Below, piece by piece: positions 53,470-63,097 of a stretch of 64,000 bases of DNA. Position 1 is the first letter of the stretch; every line of letters begins with the position of its first letter. Below the pieces are notes generated by a model. The model ran no database searches. It saw only the letters and a program-made list of their open reading frames with translations, and was not told where the DNA came from. The position numbers and the translations under genes were made by a program. Origin of the DNA: Candidatus Zixiibacteriota bacterium (GTDB lineage: Bacteria > Zixibacteria > MSB-5A5 > GN15 > PGXB01); assembly GCA_016933695.1 (NCBI GenBank), contig JAFGAL010000001.1:248001-312000 (forward strand). Reading direction: 5' to 3'.

Positions 53470-56253
53470 TTATTTTGACAGTGGATTTGGCACTGTTGGC
53501 TGAACAATACGATCCAATTCACTTCGTACCGCTTGTCCCAGTGCCTGACGCGTGTACGGCTTTTTCACATAGGTGCCCGCACCGAGTTTCTGCATGGCAT
53601 TCACCCGGTCGGTGGCGGAAAAACCGCTGACGATGATCGCCTTCTGGCCGGGGTGTTTCTTGATAATCTCCCGATATGTATCCAGTCCGTCGAATCCGTC
53701 GCCCATAATCATATCAAGCACCACCAGATCGACCGTGTGGGATTGCAGGAAAGTTATGGCATCCTGCCCGTTCACCGCCGTGTGCACCCGGTATCCCAGG
53801 CTTTCCAGAATTTCGGCCGCGATGTCGCGTTGCTCCTCAAGATCATCGACCACCAGCAGGGTTTCCGAGCCGGACACGTCATTCGCTTCGGTATTCTCCC
53901 TGACGACCGTTTCATGACTGACGGGAAAATACAATACGAATTCGGTTCCCTGATGGGGCACCGAGAACACGTCATAAAAACCCCGGTGGTCTTTCACGAT
54001 GCTGTATACCACCGCCAGCCCCAGACCACTGCCGCTGTTGCCCATTTTCTTGCGAGAATAGTACGGCTCGAAGATTTTCTCCAACTCATGCGGTTCGATA
54101 CCGACTCCGGTATCGCGGGCTTTGAAAACAACATACTCCCCGCTTTCAATCTTGTCATGTCCGCCGTACAACCGGTCGATATGCCGTTGTGAGGTCTCAA
54201 TGGTGATCGCCCCACCGTCCGGCATGGCGTCGAATGCATTTACCACCAGATTCATGATCACTTTCGACAGGTGCGCGGCCGACCCGTGGATTCTGCCGAT
54301 GGTGTCATCCAGATTGATTACCGGTTTGACATCGGGATGCGTGTCGAGCAGTTTTTGGAAATTGGCCGAATCCAGATACGATCGCACCACATCGTTGATA
54401 TCGGTCGCCACCATATCATAGCGCCCGCGACGGGCCAGGGTCAGCAAATCCTGAATCACGTCGGCGGCCGACCGGGCGGCGTTTTCGATGCGCTGCACCT
54501 GGCGGCGCACCGGGCTGTTTTCAGGAAGTTTCGCCAGGATCAATTCGGGATACCCGACCAGTGGTCCCAGCATGTTGTTGAGATCATGCGCGACACCGCC
54601 GGCAAGCATTCCCAGCGACTCCATCCGCTCGGCGCGCTCCAGTTTTTCCTGCAGTTTTTTGCGGTGTTCCTCGGCACGCCGCAATTCGGTGATATCCAGA
54701 ATGGAGCACAGCGCACCGATGTACGTTTTATTCTCATCGAAGCGAGGCGTAATCGACACATACACACTGCGCGGATTGCCGCAGGCGGTGCGGATGTCGA
54801 TTTCATACTGCGAGCTCCCCCCGGTCCGCCGCCGCTCGATATCCTGCATCCATATTTTTCTCTGGTCGCCGTCGACAAAATCAAGCAGGCTTTTACCGAC
54901 GATTTCGGAGGGGTGCGCGCTTTCGAATATTTTCGCGAAAGCCGGATTGGCGAATTCGATACTCTCGTCGGCATTGAGCAGGCCGATCCCCTCCATTACC
55001 GAATCGAACAATTCTTGATACCGCCGTTTTGACTCCAACAATGCATCCTGCGCCTGCTTGCGTTCAGTGATGTTCAGCGTGACCTCCACCACCCCGACAA
55101 GTTCTCCCTGCTCGTTGCGGACCGGATATCCACGTATCCACCAGACCCGGCCGTCACACGACGTCATCTCCGTCTCCTGCGGCTGACCGGTTTCCAGCGC
55201 CAGCAATACCGGGCAGTCCGGACACGGCGTGGTCCGGTGATTCCAGATTTCATGACAGCGTCGGCCGATCAGTTCATCGAGCGTGGCATTCACCGATTCC
55301 GCCCCGGCACGATTGGCCCAGATGACGCGCAAATCCCGATCCTGAAAACTGACCAGTTCGGACACGCTTTCCAGAATGGTGGCTTTTTCCTGCTCCGACG
55401 CCCGCAGGGCCTGTTCGGCTTTCTTGCGATCGGTGATATCCAGAAACAGCGCGGCCATTTTACCCGGCATGGTCGGAAACGCCACAACATGGTAGGCTCC
55501 GCTGATCAGGTTGTCCTCATAAACAACCTGTTCGGCCTGCCAGATTTTTCCTTCCCGCACCACCCGCCGGTATTGCTCGGGCAGTTCGGAATTGGCCAGG
55601 GGCGGAAACGCCTCCTCGATCGTCCTGCCGATAAACGCCTGATGGGATATTCCCAGCATTTTGTCGGCGCAATCATTGCATCCCTCGAATATCAACCGGC
55701 CGTTCTCCGCCAGGCGGTACTGATGCAATCCCATCGGCAAAACCTTGATCAACTGCTCGAACTGGTTTTCGCTTTCGCGGAGTTTGTCGGTTATCCGAAC
55801 CCGTTCGGTAACATCCTCCACTGACATCACCATCCCATCCACCCGCCCGGCGTTATCGGTCAGTGGCGCGGCGTTGATCGACAACAATACGCGCTTGCCG
55901 TCGGGACGCATAATGGCATGGCGGACGTCATACACCGGTTTTCCGGTGTTTTTTGCGACAGAAAACGGGAGTCTTTCGGACGGAAAGAGATTCCCGTCGA
56001 AATCGGTGATCACCCACTGGAAATCATCATATTGCCGACCGGCAATTTCGCTCCGGCTCAATCCGAGAATCTCTTCAGCGCGCTCATTGGCGGTAAGAAT
56101 CACTCCATCGCGATCCAGCACCACGATCCCGACCGGACTGGTTTCCATAATGCGATTGAAAACCGTCTGATCGCGCAGTGTATCGGATCGACGATTGCAG
56201 GGATCACGATGATATGCGGTTGACCTGTCTTTGGTGCTGTTTTGCTTGGTCAT
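53470..56253 (-). CDS. Hybrid PAS sensor kinase with C-terminal receiver
   Basis: 927 residues, soluble: about four PAS domains (roughly 25-530), HisKA with GGVAHDLNNMLGPL, HATPase with GSGLGLAVVY, and a receiver in the last 130 residues (phospho-acceptor in DLVVLDMIMGDG, Lys in YVKKPYT). One PAS (FQDRDLRVIWANRAG, then CHEIWNHRTTPCPDCPV) carries a Cys cluster, Cys-x2-Cys, typical of redox- or metal-related PAS domains of this kind, though also common without cofactors. A phosphotransfer partner is not in the window. It converges with the HD-GYP gene. Confidence 0.92.
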   Translation of the reverse strand: MTKQNSTKDRSTAYHRDPCNRRSDTLRDQTVFNRIMETSPVGIVVLDRDGVILTANERAEEILGLSRSEIAGRQYDDFQWVITDFDGNLFPSERLPFSVAKNTGKPVYDVRHAIMRPDGKRVLLSINAAPLTDNAGRVDGMVMSVEDVTERVRITDKLRESENQFEQLIKVLPMGLHQYRLAENGRLIFEGCNDCADKMLGISHQAFIGRTIEEAFPPLANSELPEQYRRVVREGKIWQAEQVVYEDNLISGAYHVVAFPTMPGKMAALFLDITDRKKAEQALRASEQEKATILESVSELVSFQDRDLRVIWANRAGAESVNATLDELIGRRCHEIWNHRTTPCPDCPVLLALETGQPQETEMTSCDGRVWWIRGYPVRNEQGELVGVVEVTLNITERKQAQDALLESKRRYQELFDSVMEGIGLLNADESIEFANPAFAKIFESAHPSEIVGKSLLDFVDGDQRKIWMQDIERRRTGGSSQYEIDIRTACGNPRSVYVSITPRFDENKTYIGALCSILDITELRRAEEHRKKLQEKLERAERMESLGMLAGGVAHDLNNMLGPLVGYPELILAKLPENSPVRRQVQRIENAARSAADVIQDLLTLARRGRYDMVATDINDVVRSYLDSANFQKLLDTHPDVKPVINLDDTIGRIHGSAAHLSKVIMNLVVNAFDAMPDGGAITIETSQRHIDRLYGGHDKIESGEYVVFKARDTGVGIEPHELEKIFEPYYSRKKMGNSGSGLGLAVVYSIVKDHRGFYDVFSVPHQGTEFVLYFPVSHETVVRENTEANDVSGSETLLVVDDLEEQRDIAAEILESLGYRVHTAVNGQDAITFLQSHTVDLVVLDMIMGDGFDGLDTYREIIKKHPGQKAIIVSGFSATDRVNAMQKLGAGTYVKKPYTRQALGQAVRSELDRIVQPTVPNPLSK

Positions 56254-56570
56254 TGCCTGTTGATATCACGCCTGCCAGGCAGGCCGCGATGTACCGATAT
56301 GTTTCCCCAGTGCGATATTATCGTCATAAGGCTGATGTATGCTGTCCTGACAATGATGCGAATAACCGTGAACCGTTACGCCGTTAAGACATATCTATTA
56401 TCTACTATATCGGCATACGGCCGGATGGCTTAATAGTGGAATGCAAAGACCATTTCATCCGGGAAACCGGCGGCATACTCGCACAATCCGAGCGGATTAC
56501 GGGGATTACCCGCCGGCGATGCCATGGGGAACCGTAAGACTGCCGGTTCTGATCCCGGCGAGATTCACAA
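56254..56570. other. Intergenic spacer, no gene seen
   Basis: Upstream of the hybrid kinase and downstream of the M16 pair. Besides the terminator at 56571-56601 I see only short unsupported frames and no clear promoter consensus, although the kinase promoter must lie here. Confidence 0.5.
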
Positions 56571-56601
56571 GAAAGCCGGAAGCGGTCTCACCGCTTCCGG
56601 C
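56571..56601 (-). terminator. Strong terminator of the M16 operon
   Basis: GCCGGAAGCGGT (56575-56586), a 3-base loop and ACCGCTTCCGGC (56590-56601) form a perfect 12-bp stem; on the minus strand it is followed by TTTCTT. Confidence 0.85.
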
Positions 56602-56664
56602 CATGAAAGAACCTTTTGGGCATGCGTCTCAGCCGGAGCATCCCGGCCGTTTCACCTGTCGGTT

Positions 56665-57987
56665 TTATTTCCGGCCGACAATCGACACGTAGTGACGGTC
56701 GTCGGTCAGATTCGTCTTGACGAACGCATTGACTTCATCCAGCGAAATCTGATCGGCCAGCTCGATTAAATCGAGAATGGTTCGATAGGTGCATCCGATG
56801 TATTCATAATACGCCATGTTGTTGGCGCGAGTCGACTTCCGGTCGATGCCGTAGATCAAATGGTTTTTCATGTTGATTTTGGCGTCGGCCAGTTCACCTT
56901 CGGTGATTCCGACCCGTACCAGAGAGTCCATTTCGCGGTTGAGCGATGCCAGCGCAATTTTAACCTTTGAGGTGTCGGTGCCGATGGCGGCCCGGAAAAC
57001 GGCGTCGTTTTTGTTGAAAATGTACTGCGTGTATACCGAATATGCCAGTTTCTCCGTCTGGCGCAGATACCACAATCGCGAACCGACATTATTACCCATG
57101 ATTTCATTGAGCAGGATCACGCATGCCATTTCACGCGGCTGAAGATGCGGCAGGGCATAGCCCATATAGACGAACGACTGATTCCGATCGAATGGAATGA
57201 AACCGTCCTTTTGGGCACTGCCGGTCAGCGCCACCGTGCCGACCGAAGTCGCTTCTTTTTTCAATCCGCCGAGATGCTCCTGCACCACGGCGACAATGCG
57301 TTCCGGCATCAGGTCGGTGGCAATCGAGAACAGGACATTCGCACCGCCGACGTATTTTTCATAATGCGCTCTGATATCCCCGGCGGTTATTCCGGCGATT
57401 GATTCCTCCGTTCCGTTGGTCGATAGGCCGTATCCTTGTTCACCGTAGACGGTGGCCCAGAATAATTTACTCGACGCCTGGGACAGGTCTTCGTCTATCT
57501 CCATGATATCCCCGATCACTTCGTGTTTCAGTTTTCCCAGTTCATCTTCGGGGAAGGTCGGTGCGATCAGCGAGCGCCCGACAATGCGCATTACCTCATT
57601 GAAATTTTCCGTGAGCGAAACCACCGAAATCGCACTGTAGTCCCGATAACAATCGGCCGTCACACTGGCACCGAGAAAATCAAGCCGGTCGGTGACTTCG
57701 GTTGCGGTCATGACTTCGTTGCCCTTTAACAGCATCTTTATCATCAGGTTGGTGATCCCGTTGTTCTCCGCCGTCTCGGACATCACTCCGCCACCGATCA
57801 AAATGCGTGCCGCGGTCAGCGACGTGGTTTCGTCATGATTGATCAGAACCGTTATGCCGTTTGCCAGCGACGCGCGGCCGTACCCCTCGGTATCAAGAGC
57901 GATATTTCCGGCCTGCTGACCGCATCCCGCAAACAGCATCAGGGCAATGATGCCCGTTAAAAACATCCGATATGAAATTGTCTTCAT
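56665..57987 (-). CDS. M16 family non-catalytic partner, lipoprotein
   Basis: 440 residues with a lipoprotein signal (LFAGC, Cys at about 22). Two M16 halves are present, but the zinc motif HxxEH is missing: the equivalent region reads NNGITNLMIKMLL. This is the usual pattern of the beta-type subunit that pairs with a catalytic M16 subunit. It overlaps the catalytic gene by 4 bases and should form a heterodimer with it in the periplasm, attached to a membrane by lipid. Confidence 0.9.
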   Translation of the reverse strand: MKTISYRMFLTGIIALMLFAGCGQQAGNIALDTEGYGRASLANGITVLINHDETTSLTAARILIGGGVMSETAENNGITNLMIKMLLKGNEVMTATEVTDRLDFLGASVTADCYRDYSAISVVSLTENFNEVMRIVGRSLIAPTFPEDELGKLKHEVIGDIMEIDEDLSQASSKLFWATVYGEQGYGLSTNGTEESIAGITAGDIRAHYEKYVGGANVLFSIATDLMPERIVAVVQEHLGGLKKEATSVGTVALTGSAQKDGFIPFDRNQSFVYMGYALPHLQPREMACVILLNEIMGNNVGSRLWYLRQTEKLAYSVYTQYIFNKNDAVFRAAIGTDTSKVKIALASLNREMDSLVRVGITEGELADAKINMKNHLIYGIDRKSTRANNMAYYEYIGCTYRTILDLIELADQISLDEVNAFVKTNLTDDRHYVSIVGRK

Positions 57988-59276
57988 TGCGGCACCACCG
58001 TCGTCTTAACGTATGAATCGGTATTGAGATAAACTTTCGCGGCGGCGTTCAATTCCGCCAGTGTCACCCGTTCGATATTGTCGGGATAGGAATCGACAAA
58101 CTCCCGGCCGATAAAGGAATCGTACTGCGCGTACTTGTCGGCGATATTCAATCCCTGTTCCATCGACGTGTAATAATCGGTCTTGATGACGTTCTTGGCC
58201 TTGCGCAATTCCTCCTCGGTGAAACCGTTTTCGCGGACATCTGTCAGGACACCATTGACCACCTGCTCAGCCTCGACAAGATTGGACGTATCGAGTGTCA
58301 TCACCGAAAACATGGTGCCTTCGTATTTATGAGTGTAAAAGAGAAAATCGATGGCATACACCAATCTCAGTTCCTCTCTCAGTTTCTTTCGGAGACGGCT
58401 GGAATCGCTTCCGCCCAGGAGGATGGCCATGATATCGCAGGTGAACTGATCGGGGCTGTCGGCCTTCGGCCCGATCATCGACATCATCAAATACGCCTGC
58501 TCGATGTCTTTTTTGATCTCAATTTCGGCCACTTTATTTCGTTTGGGCGGCGGGGTGTAATTGTCATGCGGAATTTCGCCCCGGGGAAAATCACCGAAAT
58601 ACTTCTTCACCAACTCCAGCGTATGCGCCGCGTCGACATCGCCGACAATCACCATGGTCATGTTATTCGGGGCGTAATACCGCTTGTAGTACGCATACAC
58701 CGAGTCACGCGGGATATCGCGCACGTTTTCCTTGGTGCCCAGCACGTTCTTGGAATAGGGATGCTTGCCGTATAATGTCGCCAGCGACGCCCGGTATGCC
58801 TTGCGAAACGGGCTGTCCTCGGTAATACTGATTTCCTCGATAACCACCTGCCGTTCCTGATCCATTTCCGCCTTCGGGAAATTGGACCGGAACAGCATGT
58901 CGGCGTGAATCTGCAGGGCGAATTCGAGATTTTCCTTCGGAAGGGAAATCACGAAGTCGGTCCAGTCGCTCGACGTGTACCCGTTAAAATACGCGCCGTG
59001 TTTTTTCATCGCCTCGCCAACCTGTTCGCCCGTCATCTTTTCCGTGCCGCGAAACAGAATCAAATGCTCCAGCAGATGCGTGGCGCCGTCGAAATAATCG
59101 GTCTCGTTTTTGGCGCCCGCCTTGATCGTCGTCGAAAGGTTAACCTGCGGAACCTGATGATTCTCGAGAATCATCACCTTCAGGCCGTTGTCGAGTTCGG
59201 TTATCTGCCAGTCCGATGCCGACGCGGACACGCACAGCAACAAACAACCGACAATAAGCAGATTGCGCATGAACAT
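57984..59276 (-). CDS. M16 family zinc peptidase, catalytic subunit
   Basis: 430 residues with a signal peptide (about 1-20). The inverted zinc motif is HLLEH (67-71), and the distal glutamate lies in QVVIEEISITEDS. It degrades peptides or misfolded proteins in the periplasm. AGGAGG precedes ATG 59276, and the non-catalytic subunit follows with a 4-base overlap. Substrates are unknown. Confidence 0.94.
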   Translation of the reverse strand: MFMRNLLIVGCLLLCVSASASDWQITELDNGLKVMILENHQVPQVNLSTTIKAGAKNETDYFDGATHLLEHLILFRGTEKMTGEQVGEAMKKHGAYFNGYTSSDWTDFVISLPKENLEFALQIHADMLFRSNFPKAEMDQERQVVIEEISITEDSPFRKAYRASLATLYGKHPYSKNVLGTKENVRDIPRDSVYAYYKRYYAPNNMTMVIVGDVDAAHTLELVKKYFGDFPRGEIPHDNYTPPPKRNKVAEIEIKKDIEQAYLMMSMIGPKADSPDQFTCDIMAILLGGSDSSRLRKKLREELRLVYAIDFLFYTHKYEGTMFSVMTLDTSNLVEAEQVVNGVLTDVRENGFTEEELRKAKNVIKTDYYTSMEQGLNIADKYAQYDSFIGREFVDSYPDNIERVTLAELNAAAKVYLNTDSYVKTTVVPQ

Positions 59277-59319
59277 CCTCCTATGACATTATTACAATGG
59301 TGTCTCACCACCCAATAAA

Positions 59320-59359
59320 AAGGCAAAACGGGACAAAAACAAGACACCCTGCCCGTTTT
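59320..59359 (-). terminator. Terminator after the permease gene
   Basis: On the minus strand AAAACGGG (59359-59352) pairs with CCCGTTTT (59332-59325), an 8-bp stem with a 19-base loop, followed by GCC and Ts. Confidence 0.65.
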
Positions 59360-59428
59360 TCCATATTATGGAATTATACGACAGGATACGGTTTTTGTTT
59401 TATATCCGTCCGTCATGGATCAATGCGA

Positions 59429-61858
59429 TTATTCACAGCGAAGCGCATCCACCGGATTGGCGGTTCCCGCTTTGACCGATTGCAGTCCGGCAGTGGCCAG
59501 GGCAAAAAACAGCACGGTCCCGATCACAAAGGCATAGGTCCCGATGCCAATGCCGACCTTATACGGAAACCAGTACAAGAAATCCTGCATGATGATATAG
59601 GCAATCGGCAGGCCCAGCACATTGGCAATGACGATCAACAGCACGAACTCCCGGGACAGCATCGCCACGATACTGCCGACACTGGCCCCCAGCACTTTGC
59701 GAATACCGATTTCCTTGGTGCGCTGTTCCGATGTGTACGAAACCAGACCGAGAACTCCCATACAGGCAATCGCAATCGCGAAGATCGCGAACGCCATGAA
59801 CATTTTCGATTGCGAGCGGGATTCGCTATAACCGCTGTTTATCTCGGCATCGAGAAAGGAATAATCGAATTCGTATCCCGGAAGCGCCCGTTCCCAGGCC
59901 TGCCGAACCGTTGCGACCGATCCGGCAATATTATCCGGGGGCAGACGCAAGGCCAGACTGGTGGTCCGATCCGGATTCATCATGATGACAATTTCCGACC
60001 GGTAGCCGAAACGAAGCGGCATCGCATGAAAATCGTTCACCACGCCGATGATTTCATAAAACCGGTCTTCACCGCCATACAGCCTGGTCCCGATCGGATT
60101 GTCGCCGCCGAGCGTCCGGGCGAATGATTCATTGACGATAATCGCATGGTCCACATCGGACGCCACCCCCGGCGAGAAATTACGTCCTGCAACCAGGGTC
60201 AGTCCAAACGTTTCCAGAAAATCATAATCGGTCATAAAGGCTTTGGTGACAATCATGTTTTCCCGCAGGCGCTGTTCATCGGTGTAATAACCATAAAAGG
60301 CCAGCCGCCTCCGGCCGGGCGGGCAGTTTACCGCCGAGGAAGCTTCCACGCGAACGGTTTGCATGATTTCACTCTGCACCAGACGGCAATGTTCGGCGGC
60401 CTGTTCGCCGTCGAAATCCAGCACCATTATGTTGTCCGTGACAAACCCGGGATCGACCGACGTGATCATACTCGTTTGGCGGATAATAATCGTCGTCATG
60501 AAAATAAACACCGCCGCCACGCCGAACTGAAAAATCACCAGTCCCTTGCGCAATAGTGACCGCGATGATTTCATGCGGCTGTTTCCCTGCAGGACGGCAA
60601 TCGGCTGATACCGCGAGATGTACAGGGCGGGATAAAACCCGGCCAGCACACCGACCACCGCGATCAGTCCAAGCGATGACACCAAAAACATCGGATTGTT
60701 GTAAATGTCGGCGAACATCTGGCGAGGAAGCAGATCCTCAATATTGAGTTTGAATATTTCAAAAATCGCCACCGCCAACAACATCGAAACAAACACGATA
60801 ATAATCGATTCCCCCAGAAACTGCTTGATCAAATGCGGTCGATACGCCCCGAACACCTTGCGCATGCCAACTTCTTTCATTCGGTCGGCCGATCGCGCCG
60901 TCGAAAGGTTGATAAAATTGGCAATCGCCACGATCAAAATAAACAGGGCCACGGCCAGAAAACTGTAAATGACCGAGGCTTCCCCGCCCGGAAACAACTC
61001 GTCGCGGTTGGGAGAACTGTACACCCCGAAGAAAATATCTTTCAGGGACCTTAACCGAAAGGAATAATCTTTGGCGTGTTCCGGAGGAAAATACCGTCCG
61101 GTTACCGATGAAATCTTCGACTGCACTATCTGTGCATCGGCATGATCGGTCAACAGCAGGTATGCATAATCGCCGTCGAACGTTTCCCAGTTTGCCATAC
61201 TCTCATCACTTGTTGCAAGAGTGGCATAGGAGATAATGAAATGGCTGTACAACTGCGTGTTCTGTGGGATGTTTTTCAATATCCCGGTTATTTTGCAGGT
61301 ATGGCGATCATTAACTACCATCACTTGCCCGACCGGATTCTGATTCGGGAAGTACTCCGCCGCCGCATCCTCGGAGATAAGCGCCGTGTTCGGTTCACTC
61401 AGCGCCGTGGCTGGATTGCCCTGTACCAGCGGGAAGGTGAACACCTCGAAATACTCCGGCCCCGCGAAAATCAGTTTGTTGCCGTGGGCGTATCCCGCAC
61501 CTTCATATTCGTTGATAACTCGCTGTCGGAAATTGTCAATTGTGAGACTGGTGATCTGCCCCACCCGAAACACCGCCGCGTGTTCCACCTCAGGAATGTC
61601 CGCGGCAAGCGCGGCGCCCAGCGGCGGCATCACCGTGGCGGTCGAAAACTGCGAATCGGCCCGCGCAAAATCGCATTCCACCCGGTAAATCGCATCCCGG
61701 TTTTCATGGAAATCCTCAAAGCTTTTTTCATACGCGACATGACTGAGCGTCGCCAGACATAATGCCAGACCGATGGCCAAACCGATAATATTGATGACGG
61801 TATACCGTTTCTTGCGCAGTAACATGCGGACGGCAGTCTTGAAATAATGCGTGAGCAT
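59429..61858 (-). CDS. MacB/FtsX-family ABC transporter permease
   Basis: 809 residues: an N-terminal membrane segment (about 20-40), a MacB-like periplasmic core, a first FtsX domain with three segments (about 285-430), a second periplasmic core, and a last FtsX domain (about 680-800). SADRMKEVGMRKVFGA and ERTKEIGIRKVLGA are the paired FtsX-coupling helices. Such permeases couple ATP hydrolysis by a separate subunit to outer-envelope efflux or signalling. No ABC ATPase gene is in the window, so the partner is elsewhere. AAGGAG precedes ATG 61858. Confidence 0.92.
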   Translation of the reverse strand: MLTHYFKTAVRMLLRKKRYTVINIIGLAIGLALCLATLSHVAYEKSFEDFHENRDAIYRVECDFARADSQFSTATVMPPLGAALAADIPEVEHAAVFRVGQITSLTIDNFRQRVINEYEGAGYAHGNKLIFAGPEYFEVFTFPLVQGNPATALSEPNTALISEDAAAEYFPNQNPVGQVMVVNDRHTCKITGILKNIPQNTQLYSHFIISYATLATSDESMANWETFDGDYAYLLLTDHADAQIVQSKISSVTGRYFPPEHAKDYSFRLRSLKDIFFGVYSSPNRDELFPGGEASVIYSFLAVALFILIVAIANFINLSTARSADRMKEVGMRKVFGAYRPHLIKQFLGESIIIVFVSMLLAVAIFEIFKLNIEDLLPRQMFADIYNNPMFLVSSLGLIAVVGVLAGFYPALYISRYQPIAVLQGNSRMKSSRSLLRKGLVIFQFGVAAVFIFMTTIIIRQTSMITSVDPGFVTDNIMVLDFDGEQAAEHCRLVQSEIMQTVRVEASSAVNCPPGRRRLAFYGYYTDEQRLRENMIVTKAFMTDYDFLETFGLTLVAGRNFSPGVASDVDHAIIVNESFARTLGGDNPIGTRLYGGEDRFYEIIGVVNDFHAMPLRFGYRSEIVIMMNPDRTTSLALRLPPDNIAGSVATVRQAWERALPGYEFDYSFLDAEINSGYSESRSQSKMFMAFAIFAIAIACMGVLGLVSYTSEQRTKEIGIRKVLGASVGSIVAMLSREFVLLIVIANVLGLPIAYIIMQDFLYWFPYKVGIGIGTYAFVIGTVLFFALATAGLQSVKAGTANPVDALRCE

Positions 61859-62058
61859 GAAATCTCTCCTTCTGTCCGGACTGGTGATTATATGATTAAC
61901 TCACGGCGTTTCATCGCCGCCACCCATTGTGATAGACTGCATTTGACGGAAAAAGTTTCGTTTATGTGAAAACCCGGAAGAGATTAACGTTGTCCGATTG
62001 GAACCGGTCTATAACGGCTTGAGGATAAAAGAATCAGATCCGGTATTCACGTTCGCGG

Positions 62059-62814
62059 TTACAGGTACTCCCGCGCTTTGAGCCACTGGATCGATTCCGG
62101 AAAGTGCCCGTTTTCCGTCTCCAGCGCCCAGATCGCATCCGGGGCATGCTGTTCCAACGCCGCACAGACTGCATCCATCGGAATTGTTCCGCGTCCGAAT
62201 CCCAGATGTTCATCGGAACTCCCATTGTTGTCATGCAAATGAACATAGCCGATCCGCGTGCCCAGCGTTTCGACCCATGCGGACACGTCCTGACGGGCGT
62301 TGCAGTGCACGTGCCCCACGTCGAGACAGACATCCACCCGGCTGTCGCCGATCGCATCGATAACATCGGCGAACATGCGCACGTCGCGTTCGAGATGATT
62401 TTCCAGGTGCACCCGAAGACTGTCCGGCTTGTCCGCGAGAAACTCGCGCCAGAACACCGAGACACGTTTGATCCATCCGTCGGGATGACTGGTTCCCGGC
62501 ACATAGCCGTGATGCAGAATCAAATGGCTGATTCCAAGTTGTGAGGCGATATCATACGACTGCTGAAAACGATATCGCGCCAGATCGCGCACCATCACAT
62601 CGAAACTCCCGGCGCAGAGATCGCCGAACGCGCCGTGAAACGAACGGCCGGAAATCTCGCGGATCAACTCGATGTGTTTCGCGACGGCGTCGGGATGCCG
62701 CATGAGATACGTCGGATCGTAAAACGACTGCACCTCGATTCCGAGATTATGCTCGCGACATAATGTCACGGTCTCATCGACATAACACCCATCGCACAAA
62801 TGAACCGCCTGCAT
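62059..62814 (-). CDS. Sugar phosphate isomerase/epimerase-like TIM barrel protein
   Basis: 251 residues of the xylose isomerase-like TIM-barrel family (AP endonuclease 2 superfamily). LILHHGY, HLENHLERD, CLDVGHVHCN and YVHLHDNNGSSDEHLGFGRG hold the metal-binding His/Glu/Asp set. Substrate is unknown and not indicated by neighbours. It has no signal peptide. The upstream region 62815-63097 instead serves the plus-strand gene. Confidence 0.85.
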   Translation of the reverse strand: MQAVHLCDGCYVDETVTLCREHNLGIEVQSFYDPTYLMRHPDAVAKHIELIREISGRSFHGAFGDLCAGSFDVMVRDLARYRFQQSYDIASQLGISHLILHHGYVPGTSHPDGWIKRVSVFWREFLADKPDSLRVHLENHLERDVRMFADVIDAIGDSRVDVCLDVGHVHCNARQDVSAWVETLGTRIGYVHLHDNNGSSDEHLGFGRGTIPMDAVCAALEQHAPDAIWALETENGHFPESIQWLKAREYL

Positions 62815-62928
62815 GATATCCTCCGATTATGACAATATACCCGCATGGTATAATCCATGCCACACAATTTTACAGTGCGGGACATCATAAATAACCCGGC
62901 GATCCTCAATTCCATTATTAGAAATCCG

Positions 62929-62956
62929 TTGACCTTTTGTATATCTCATCTATATT
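62929..62956 (+). promoter_or_regulatory. Sigma-70-type promoter for the secreted Asp-box protein
   Basis: TTGACC (62929-62934), a 16-base spacer and TATATT (62951-62956). The predicted start near 62963 gives a leader of about 135 bases. Confidence 0.65.
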
Positions 62957-62992
62957 TTATATACATAGTATGTGCAATACAAGCTTGCTTAT

Positions 62993-63050
62993 GAAGAGGC
63001 TCGTCCTGGTTTGATAAGTGTTCACCGGTACCGACATCGATCGCCTCTTC
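62993..63050 (+). promoter_or_regulatory. Leader hairpin with a small upstream reading frame
   Basis: GAAGAGGC (62993-63000) pairs perfectly with GCCTCTTC (63043-63050) across a 42-base loop. A 14-codon frame (ATG 62970 to TGA 63014) overlaps the left arm and starts about 7 bases after the predicted transcription start. Function of either element is not shown. Confidence 0.4.
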
Positions 63051-63097
63051 GGACATCTTACGATTGACTTACATTTTACCGCACAGGGAGGGACTAT

